A stretch of 64,000 nucleotides of DNA from the NCBI GenBank assembly GCA_013350335.1, contig CM023539.1, positions 35,016,631 through 35,080,630 on the forward strand, given 5' to 3'. The translations under genes and the position numbers were made by a program. Below the pieces are notes generated by a model. It was given only the letters and a program-made list of their open reading frames with translations, was not told where the DNA came from and searched no databases. This DNA comes from Chimonanthus salicifolius. Taxonomy: Eukaryota; Streptophyta; Magnoliopsida; Laurales; Calycanthaceae. Below are positions 48,275 through 58,025 of this stretch, in pieces. Each line of letters begins with the position of its first letter. Position 1 is the first letter of the stretch.

Positions 48275-48583
48275 CAGAGGACAAAATCTCGGGTTTTTTA
48301 AATTGGGTTATCTTAGCCAATACGATAGGTATCGGTCATACACTATTCATATCAGCGAAATATCTATAATTATAAAAAAAATTGGATATCGGTGTGGGTT
48401 CAGGCTATATTTTGGTGATATTGGCCGATATCAAGTGCATATTGGCCGATATTTGGGTTTCCAGATTTTTTTAAAAAAATGGCTGTTTTTTATTTTTATT
48501 TTTTAAATCAGAAAATATAAAAAAGCAAAAAAATGATATTTCAGAAAAAAAAAGAGAGAGAATTTCGACGATTTTTACCCCTG
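48275..48583. mobile_element. hAT-type MITE, ATATCGGCC family
   Basis: The right end is TTTCGACGATTTTTACCCCTG. The left end CAGAGGACAAAATCTCGG is a worn version. The interior has GTATCGGTCATAC, GATATTGGCCGATATC and ATATTGGCCGATATTTGGG. The target duplication is unclear (CTGCAAAT against GTCAAATT). Confidence 0.7.
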
Positions 48584-49292
48584 GTCAAATTACTTTTCTC
48601 ATTGAATTAAACTCAGCTCTACGTACTATTACAATTTTTATGATTTTCAACCGTTCATTGATTTGTTTAAATTGAATTTTATAACATTTATTATTTAAAC
48701 AAAAGATATTTTCAACTACTTTATTTCATAATTTCTCAATGTCATCAAATCTTATTTCAAAAGTATCTTTCTCATTTATCATGCTAACATAGACGCACTT
48801 ATTTTACATAGAATAATTCAACTAAGAGACACTTTAACTTAGAAATCAAAAGTTTTAAGTTCGAGTCTCATATGGTCACGTAATGCAAATAGTTTGTATG
48901 GAGTTGCATGCATCCAAACCTTTATCCAATGCCCTCATGATTAGAAAAAATTGTGGTCTTGAAATTCTCCACCATTAAAAAAATAGACATACTTAAAAAA
49001 CAAAAATTTCAGATAAAGATATAAATTTCAGATATTTTAATAAAAAGAATTCATGCCATCGGCATCATAAGATTTTGTTTTTCCAAATCTGATGATGAGT
49101 TGGATTACCTTTAGAAACTAGATTTATATTTTATGCAAAGTTCCAAACAAAAGAATTTTGCAGAATATCAGTGTAGGAAAGGAAGTCTTCAAATCTTACA
49201 TGGCAAACAGAAGAATTTTGGATTTGGTCTACATTCAAAGTCTCCACGTGCTTTCGTTCTTGAGCTTAGCCACAAGAACTAAACTTGGACCG
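48584..49292. other. non-coding stretch, no gene seen
   Basis: AT-rich. A box-B-like TTTTAAGTTCGAGTCTC near 48852 suggests a decayed SINE but no more can be said. Confidence 0.4.
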
Positions 49293-49464
49293 CAATTGCA
49301 CCGTCCACTTTTATTTTTGGTGCATTTGAAAATGAGTAAAATATCTATTTTGTCAAAAAAAAAAAAATCAATATCTCCTCTTTCTCTCTTTCTATTTATC
49401 AAGATAAAATGGATATTTTACTCATTTTTATTATATCAAAGGTAAAAGTGTCGGTGCACCAATT
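49293..49464. mobile_element. fold-back MITE, about 170 bp
   Basis: TTGCACCGTCCACTTTTA on the left pairs with TAAAAGTGTCGGTGCACCAA on the right. Inside, AATGAGTAAAATATCTATTTTG pairs with AAAATGGATATTTTACTCATT, so the whole unit can fold into a hairpin. The loop has A-rich and CTCTTTCTC segments. The superfamily is not clear because the target duplication is ambiguous. Confidence 0.65.
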
Positions 49465-49825
49465 ATTTCTCTATTATTAAATCCATATAAAAGTTTCAGA
49501 ATGTGAAGATGTCAAAATTTATATTTGTTATTATTTTAATAAACAACATGAGAAAATTAAATTGTCAGCCATATTAATTTTTAGGTATATTTGAAAAGAT
49601 TAAAATTTCATTCTAATTATATTTCAGACTTTTTAATGAGAATTTTCCTAAATGAAATTATTTAAACTCGGACATTGTATTCATCAAAACAATATTAACC
49701 ATGAGAGTCCTTATACATGTCATCAACATTAGGCGTTTGACCAATACGTTAACATAAAAAAAAAAATTCTGAATATCCTTTGGAAATCTCTAGGAAGACT
49801 TCTCAGGTTTCTTATCTTTAGTGAA

Positions 49826-50290
49826 TGCAATTTTTCCTTAAATATTTTGGGTACGATTTTTAAGTCCAAAATTATACTCTTTTCACTTAAAATCAGTCCC
49901 GGAGTTCATAAAATTTAAAGTAGATGAATTTTGATACCTTATTTATAAAAATTGGTCGAGAAATAATCTCCCTGCCAACTTTAACCTTTGCGCGTTTTAC
50001 TCGAATTTTCAAACGTGGTGGTTTCTCAACCTATTTCTACAAACAATGTATCAAAATTCATCTACTCTGAATTTTATGAACTCCGAGACTGATTTTAAGT
50101 GAAAAGAATATAGTTTTGGTCTTAAAAAATCGTACCTAAAGAATTAAGAAGGAATGTCATTTTTTCTTAATTCTTTGGGTACGATTTTGAAGTCCAAAAC
50201 TATACTATTTTCACTTAAAATCAGTCCCGGATTTCATAAAATGTAGAGTATATGAATTTTGATATCTTGTTTGTAAAAATCGGTCGAAAA
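49826..50290. repeat. inverted repeat (about 140-bp arms) plus a third direct arm
   Basis: Arm 1 (about 49826-49970) contains GGGTACGATTTTTAAGTCC, CACTTAAAATCAGTCCCGG and GAATTTTGATACC. Arm 2 (about 50015-50155) is its reverse complement. Arm 3 (about 50155-50290) repeats arm 1 in direct orientation. The loop between arms 1 and 2 is about 45 bp. Transcripts could form a long hairpin. A lone arm is at 40855-40985. Confidence 0.9.
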
Positions 50291-51748
50291 TGATCTCTTT
50301 TGAATTATTGGAATCGTCCGATCGTACATTCTATCAACATCCTTCGATAGGAACGGGAGTTTCAATCAGACTATCAAAATACAGAAAAATAAATTGATAA
50401 TTTCACATCTAAAAATGAAAAGAGGTGTCTCCTGACAGAAAAATATATTATCTATATAACCAGCCGAATTATATTGTCTATAAAGTCTTCTAATCCATCT
50501 GACTTAATCATGTAGCACCCATTGATTATTAGTGTGCAATTTCTCTTTTGAAAATGGATATCGCAATCTCCTAGAGTTCTATAGTGAGTGAACCCCACTT
50601 GACAAACATAATGAAGCTGAACCAATGTAACAAATTATTGATAAGATAGATCATATTAACTTTATGATTTTAGATTTTTAAAATAGTTGGATTCAAGTTA
50701 ACCATATTGGTGAAATTTAGGTTTTTTTTAAAATATTGATTAAAAGTCAAAATCCAAATAAAATTGTATTTGAATTTAAATATTTTAGTTCAATTTTTAC
50801 TTTTAAACATTGTTTACTTAACTTGTTAATAAGGGTCGTCCTTTTACAGTACGTGAATGAATGGTAGAAATTTAACAGTAGAAAAACCAAACTGCTATAG
50901 AACTTAGAAAATAAAGGTATAAATATTAAAATTTTAAAAATAAAATATATTAAAAAAATCAATGGTGCTACTCACGTGCAATTTTAACAAATGCGCCATT
51001 CTTTCACTTTGTTGTTGGTATTAAGAGTAGGACATAGCCACTAACAAAGAACTCAGTCCACTCTTCACTGTATTCACTTCAATGGAGTCGTGACAGTTTT
51101 TTTAAATAGTGACACATAAATTACATTATTTCTACAATATTTATTAGATATAAAAATAAAAAATATTTTTAAATATATAATTTAAAAAATGATTGAGCGT
51201 CGAAACAGAATATTTAACTTTAAAAACTTTAAAAAACTTATACTCAAATACTAGCATCCATTTTATAATTTTAAATCATAAAAATGAAATACTTTTTACT
51301 AATATTTTAAATAATATAATTCATTTGTAAAAAAAGTTAGAAATTTTACGGTATACTACTTAATCCTTTCTGGTGGCCGCCACTACATACTTGTGTTGGT
51401 TTTACTGCTCTTGTCACTCACTCACTTTTTAATTTTTTATCCCAGTTGACATGGAAAACGTCACAAAACTCTATAGTAATCAGTGCCAACTGGCATTATA
51501 TATCATCCAGCTAATTAATCTTAAATTAATTAAAAATTTATTAATATATGAAATATAAATTTTATTCAAACATATTTTATTCTTTATTTCATAAGTAAAA
51601 TAATTAATTAATTAAATTATATTTTAAAATTTTCAACTCCTCCCAAAATAATTAGATAATAATTTTTGTAGTGGAACTAATCTGAATTTTATAAATACTA
51701 TTTGATTTATAATTATTCATAGGGTGAGGATAACTAACTTAATCAAAA
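50291..51748. other. non-coding stretch, no gene seen
   Basis: AT-rich intergenic DNA; no element or gene is supported. Confidence 0.4.
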
Positions 51749-51750
51749 TA

Positions 51751-52005
51751 CTCCCTCTGTCACATTTTATTTGTCAAATTTTAAAAATTTGTATTTTTAA
51801 AGACAGGTTGGAGAGCTTGAATCTTTTAAAAACTTTGTTGTTAGAAACAGTTTATGCAGAAAATTACTTTCTTGATTCCGTTAAAAACTATTCCGAAAAT
51901 TCACTTTCTTGACTCAGTTTTTGTAGGATACTCCAATATGAATTGGACAACTATTTTGAAACAGTCTAAAATATATATCAGACAATTAAATTTGGACACA
52001 GAAAG
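51751..52005. mobile_element. Stowaway MITE (Tc1/mariner), TA target site
   Basis: The left end CTCCCTCTGTCACATTTTA and right end TAAATTTGGACACAGAAAG are the Stowaway consensus ends, flanked by TA at 51749-51750 and 52006-52007. The inner GGATACTCCAATATGAATTGG block also occurs in the copy at 62539. Length is 255 bp. Confidence 0.85.
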
Positions 52006-52729
52006 TATATTTTTTAAATTATTTATTTATTTAATTTAAGTATAATAACAGTATATTTAGTAAGAATAGTATATTTTATCTTAACATACTAGACATGTTT
52101 GATTTTTTTCTAATATTTTTTTTTATTATTGTTAAATATTATATAATTTAAAATGATAAAAAACTCAAAATTGAGTTGTCAGCTTAGACCGACTCGAAGG
52201 AGAGGCGGTGTGCGAAGATTTGCTTGCATTTCCGTTTTTCAGATGTGGACAGTTTTTGTCAACAACTCAACATTACTGAGTTGCATTTATTACTTAGTAG
52301 ACAAATTGAAATTAAATACTCAGTCCAGCTACGACGTCAGTGACAGAGTAACATATATTATTATTCTAATAAAATAATAGAAATTTTAAATTTTATACAA
52401 TATAATATAGACAGTTATCTCTATTAGTAAAAATTATTTACAATCATCAAATTTAATCTATCAAAATCAATAATCAGACTGCACTAATTTTAATGAATTT
52501 CAATTAAATAATTAATAATTAATTTTAATCTCAATTTTTTTCTTTTAAGTATTGCACAATTAAATGTTTAGTTGATGAGAACTACTAAAATATCACGTAC
52601 TGCATGTTATTAGAATATTAGGTATAATATTTTGTTAGCTTAACATTGTGAAAATACTTTGTTTCTCTTGTAATATACCACACCATACTTTTAAGAAAAG
52701 GTCTATTAAAAGCAAATTTAAGAAAATAT
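52006..52729. other. non-coding stretch, no gene seen
   Basis: AT-rich. A 74-codon frame at 52153-52377 has no recognisable product. Confidence 0.4.
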
Positions 52730-52737
52730 GTTCTTTA

Positions 52738-52883
52738 CAGGGGTAAAAAAATGGGATTACCGAGATATCACCTTCTCGGCCAACATCTCTCTCCTAAATT
52801 TAAAAAAAAAAACTCATTGTGTATTGGCCGATATTCACTAGTTCGACCGATATGCATCCTATCGACCGAAATTTATACCTCTG
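52738..52883. mobile_element. hAT-type MITE, ATATCGGCC family, 146-bp copy
   Basis: CAGGGGTAAAAAAATGGG on the left pairs with CGAAATTTATACCTCTG on the right. The flanking 8-mers GTTCTTTA (52730-52737) and ATTCTTTA (52884-52891) match at 7 of 8. The inside has TCTCGGCCAACATCTCTCTCC and GGCCGATATTC. The overlapping 90-codon open frame is not a gene. Confidence 0.88.
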
Positions 52884-52891
52884 ATTCTTTA

Positions 52892-54710
52892 TACACAAAT
52901 GTACGCCTCAATCTAATGCCTAATTCATTAAATTTTGAAATTGACTTTATTATTTCATATAAACATTGCTTTTGTACTGAATTGTTGTGTGCTATGATAT
53001 ATAGTATTAAATTTATCATATAATTGAGAAATAGATGGACTATTTTGTCCACTATAATTCTCTAATCAAAATTCTCATCAAATGAATTTTTTTATAATTA
53101 AGGTGTACAGATCTCTTAGAACACTTGATTAATTTTTGGAATATGTGGAAGTCTTCTGATCCATATACATTAGATAATTCTACGGGAAAAGGCCCTTTGA
53201 AGTGAAGTGGAATCAAACTCAGGACTCCCGGGTGAATTCATATCAAATGAATTTTGGAGCACACATTGTTGGGTAAAGATGTAGGTACGAAGTTTTGCCT
53301 TCACTAGATAATTCTATCATTTAATTTTAGATTTTTAAAAATCAATTGCTTATAGCCGTCAAAATTTAAAGTTATGATTATACAATTTAGATTATCAAAT
53401 GACAGGAAAACTTTATATATTCATACCCATGTAGTCACCAATAATCAAATTGCATAAGACCCATCATCTATTTGATGGGACATCTCACTAGAAAGCCTCA
53501 CCTATAAAATCTCACTTGCCTAACTCTTTTAAAAGGCATCCTCTTTAAATTATTTTAATTTAAATAATAAAAATATCTTTTTAAAATAGTCATTATTTCT
53601 TTTACTAAAATTTAATTATAATTTAAATTAAAATAAAGTACGAAAGATGGCTGCTTGTTATAAAAGGAGATGTCCCATCAATCTCTAGTCAGAAATTTAT
53701 TTGTTGCCTATTTTAATTAAAAGTCACAAGGCAAATGACTAAATGCAATCTATTAGCAAAATAGCTTCATTTAATATTTACTAAAGTTTTATTTAATTTA
53801 TTTATGCAACATATTTACAACTCTTGTCCTTTATTTCATTACATTTTATAAAAGTTCATCTAAACACAACAGTTTCTACAAGTTCGTTCTAAATATGGAT
53901 AAAATATCAATTGATTAATCTAAAGCCATAAATTCAAAATCAAGTCATGAAAATGCACATATAATCATTTTAGATATCCTGAGTTGAGGACAAAAAGCCA
54001 TGAACCATTTTAAATCAAATCTATTAAAATTATTTTTTATAAAATTAGATCTACCTGTTATAATTTTTATTTGATACATCCTCTTCGTTAGATTAATCAC
54101 GATAGATCAAGATATTTATTTAATAGTTCATTTTCAATCTAAAAAATAAATAATTAATATAATTCCATGTGTCCCATTTTATACAATATGATAGACCCCA
54201 CCATAACCTATCAATTCATATAATTTTTGTGATCATACGGTGAAATCCACTATCTAATATATATTAATTATATGAATTTTAGTTTTTTCTATTTTTCCTT
54301 CATATTTCTCATTTCATGATGTTAATCTAACTCACAACTTTTATTAATTTTCTATTTCTAATCATTGTTTTTCAATTCAAAATATTTCAATTTTGTATTT
54401 TTAATTCTTATATACAAGTTTTAAAATTTTTAAATTTGTCATAGTGGAATTTCGAAGCGCACCAAGCACTAAAGTATTTTATTTAAAAAAAAAAAATCGA
54501 AACAGCCTCCAAAACGGAATAACTAGTATGATTTAACTTGATCTGAATTATTTATCAAACAAATTAGATTTAATTGGCCATAGATATTTATTTCTTACTA
54601 TCTTAAATAAGTTTTTGAAATTGGTGTCTTTTTACTTATAGTTTTAATAATTCAAAAAAAAAGCTAACCAATGGACATTGATGGGTCTTTCTAACTCTAT
54701 TAGATTAAAA
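52892..54710. other. non-coding stretch, no gene seen
   Basis: AT-rich. Two related short blocks (CATCTATTTGATGGGACATC at 53463 and GGAGATGTCCCATCAATCTC at 53666) are in inverted orientation about 200 bp apart and may be the ends of a worn element. No coding support. Confidence 0.4.
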
Positions 54711-54711
54711 T

Positions 54712-54800
54712 AAACACACGTAACTCAACTGGTTGCCTCCTATTTTAAGAGGTGGAAGGTTGTGGGTTCGAGCCCCCATAGCCTCACCCACTAATTCACA
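54712..54800 (+). mobile_element. SINE family 1 head
   Basis: ACGTAACTCAACTGGTTGCC, then AAGAGGTGGAAGG and a box B TGGGTTCGAGCCCCCAT, match the tRNA-like head of the 12554 copy. The 3' end cannot be traced. Confidence 0.6.
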
Positions 54801-55544
54801 ACTTCGAATAGATGATTTGTGATATGCTAACATATGTTACTAATTTTAATTAAATAATTAAAGACTACTTTCGATTTCAAATTTTAATTTTTAATATTAT
54901 AAAATCCACTTACACGGTATATTTCAATTATCAAATACTTAAATTCCCATTACCATAAACCAACCCTACCTATTGTTGGCACATGAGGCACATGCTTAGG
55001 CATGCCTCCAAAAACCAAATGGGTCCATAATTACAGTCACAACTTGTCTGGCTATGAATGCCACGTGTCCACTTCCTTAGCTGCCACGAACATCTATACT
55101 TTTTATATTACATTATTTGCAGATGGATGGAAGGATTCAGATCTCTGTGGAAGACCCATCATCGGAAATAAGGAATCAGTCCGGTAAAATATTATATTAT
55201 TAATAATATAAAAATGAAAGGAGCATCAACTCGCGCCATAATGGCAGTTTAGCAGGTAAATGTGGACCTCACTTAACTTGCATTCCACTTATTCAGACTA
55301 TTTTAGAGAAGGATTGGGACAATTACATTTATATGCAATTGAGTAAAATTTTATTTTGATTTGATAAATCATTTGATAAGGAATATGAATTTTGAATATT
55401 TAGGTTAAACTTTTATAATCATTTACATTTGTTATACATTTTTTATAATGATATAATTAGCATTATTAAATTAAAGAAATTGTTTAGTAGTACCAGTATT
55501 TATATACTAAAATATGTGATTTATTGCTTTCTTAGTTATTTTTT

Positions 55545-55710
55545 TTTTTGGATTAACAAGTGAAAAACTCAGACACAATCCTATTAAAACCCTTATGGAT
55601 GAGCTCACTACCCTAAGGCAGACCAAAGTTAGGCCATAAGGGTTTGAACCCTCTACCTTCCATTTCCTGAGGTGGGAGGCAACGAGTTGACCTATACCAT
55701 GTGGGTTGCT
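55545..55710 (-). mobile_element. SINE family 1 copy
   Basis: On the minus strand this reads GTATAGGTCAACTCGTTGCC, then CCTCAGGAAATGG, then GGTTCAAACCC (worn box B), then GACTAACTTTGG-like body sequence and a terminal A-run. It follows the same order as the copy at 12554. Confidence 0.6.
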
Positions 55711-57004
55711 TTCCTAATTTTGGTGGGAAACTTCAACCTTTCCTAAAAATTACAACACTATTTTTCTCACTTTTATATTTTTAATAGTAACATATATCTA
55801 TTTACTTTATCTATATATAAAATAGACAATTTTAAGTGGTTGTCAATTAAAATTTTGACTATTTCATCAATATTGCTTTTTAATTTTCATGTTGAAAAGT
55901 AAAAGAAAATTTAAAATATAACTTAGTAAGTTGAAAGGCTTAACCTCTTCTTAATCATATTAGCATTAAAAAATAGAAAAATGGTATAAAAATTGAAAGA
56001 AAAATGAGATTTAGAGATTGATTTTGGTGAGCTGAAATAATTTTTGACCCAATCTTATCATAGTAAATTTGTGAAAAATGACTGGATTTTTTTCTTAAAA
56101 AAAAGGTTTTATGATTCATTTTTGTTAATTTGAAAGATTTTTGTCCATATCTTTATATTAGTTCATATAAAATATTTGTGCAGAAATTTGTGAAGTGGAG
56201 AAAGAATCATCTACTCTTAATTTTTGACAAAAACCATTCTTACAAAGCATGTGCTTCTCACTTCTTTAAGAAATAAGTGAATGTAAAGTAAGAAACTTTT
56301 AAGTGAGCATGTTAATTTTATTATATTAGATACAAATTTATTTTTCTATAAATGTAATATTGAGTTTTTATTTTTATTTTTTTATTTTATATTGAGAGGT
56401 GACATTCTCCACTAAAGTTTCATAATATGTATCCCCAAATTCAACAAATACACTGATCAATCTATAAAACTCCTTTTCATCTAAATATTTATCATATCAT
56501 AAAATAATTCTAGGTAGGATCTATAGATATGAATTAAACTACTACAATTGTGTAAGTATTGATATTTTTTTGTCTTTATCAATTTTTTTAGAAAGAAATC
56601 TTTTACAGGTAGAAATGTAGACATTCTAAGACCAACATAAGAAGCTTGACTTATTGGTTATCCTTTATGGCATTGCAATTTATTTTACAAAGATATTTTT
56701 ATATTTTATTAAAAAATTCAAAATTTAAATGTTATTAAATATCTTTTTTTTTTTTTTTGAAATCTTAAGTATTGATAGAGCCCAAGTGAATCTAATCATC
56801 TCAACATTGATCCTGAATTTTACAAATTTTAAGAACTTGTCTCAAATGCTTATAGATATATGTACATCATGCTCTATTATTGGTTGGGAATTCAACAGTG
56901 AAAGCTTTTGTTATTATAGGCCTTCTTCAATCGATTTCTTTGTTTATATATCTATAAATATCTAAAAAAATTGTAATTTTAAATATTTAAATTTAATTAT
57001 AAAA

Positions 57005-57165
57005 AGTGGTCTAAGCTTATAGGGTCAGACTAGAGGATGTCAGGTTCAATTTTTCTTGGATTTATTTTGTACACGAGACTTGTGAGTGGTTTCGTGTATA
57101 CGAGGGATTATTTTTAAATTCAATATGAAGTAGAGATACCCATATTATAAAAATATATATATAGA
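57005..57165 (+). mobile_element. SINE family 2 copy, worn
   Basis: AGTGGTCTAAGC, AGGTTCAATTTTTCTTGG and then TTCAATATGAAGTAGAGATA match the body and 3' end of the SINE at 38228. The tail has become an (AT)n run. Confidence 0.5.
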
Positions 57166-57479
57166 AGATTAAAATAATTAAAAGTTGAATTTCTGTCTTC
57201 AATACAGTAGGCATAAATCATAAATGAAAAAAATTCCATAAGAGATTTTCAAAGTCATCACTGCCAATTAAGTGAATAATATATTTTTAGATGTGAGGCA
57301 TAGAATAGTAAATACTGAAAATAAGAATTTGTAAAATTTGAATCTTATATGATTTATAGATTATTACCACTCTAAAATTTATTTAAAAAATATTATCATC
57401 GAATAAAATAGTTTTTAAATTATATGATTTATAAACTTTTTATTTATTTTAAGAAGTATTTTTATGAAATAAGGCACTC

Positions 57480-57725
57480 CAGTACCTGAAGATGTGCACG
57501 TGTTAAAAGGAAATGGCACCTCCCGAGTGGAGTAAACTGACGCTGAATACAAACAAAGATAAATCGGCGTGGAACTGGAAACACGATCAGTCCACCGCCG
57601 GCTATAGCCGGTAATGTTAGATGATCAGATCAGACGGCTGAGATCGCTCCGCATTCACGTTCCATGAAAGTAAAGCAGCCCTTTCCTTGCCCATTAAATG
57701 CTCCAAGCGTTCCTTCTCCTAGGAA
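57480..57725 (+). promoter_or_regulatory. proximal promoter region of the GRAS gene
   Basis: Base composition rises here compared with the AT-rich DNA before it. GTGCACGTGTTAAAAGG near 57493 contains an ACGTG core. No clear TATA box was found, so the start of transcription cannot be fixed. The call is by position only. Confidence 0.4.
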
Positions 57726-58025
57726 ATTTCACTCCTCTCTGTCTCGCTCTCTGTCTCTCTCTCGCTCACTCTCTTCCTCTTTTGCATCCTAGGGTTTTTG
57801 CCAAGGTACGAATCTCTCTTACCATATTGCAAAATCCCTCTATAGTCAGTATTTCTTTTCCTCGACTGAAATTCCAAAAAATTAAAAAAAAATCTGTTTC
57901 GTATGCAGCAAAGTCGGTTTGTAACATCCAAAGTTACCGTTTGGCTATCCAATTTTTGAAAAAAAAAATAGGGTTTGGGTTTTGGGATGTCGAGTTTCAG
58001 CAGAAGAACTGCGAACTCAATTATC
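57726..58025 (+). other. 5' leader of the GRAS gene with probable intron
   Basis: A CT-rich leader (CTCTCTGTCTCGCTCTCTGT and following) ends in TTTTTGCCAAG/GTACGAATC near 57805, a good donor. A good acceptor is GAGTTTCAG/CAGAAG at 58000, 25 bp before ATG 58026. An alternative acceptor is GTATGCAG near 57909. If the 58000 acceptor is used, the in-frame ATG at 57987 is removed with the intron. Confidence 0.55.

Noticed and set aside
48275..48583. 8-bp target duplication for this MITE copy
   Set aside because: CTGCAAAT and GTCAAATT do not align well enough; the element call rests on ends and interior only.
54712..54790. Possible tRNA gene (good box B GGTTCGAGCCC)
   Set aside because: No complete cloverleaf can be drawn and the sequence matches a dispersed SINE head.
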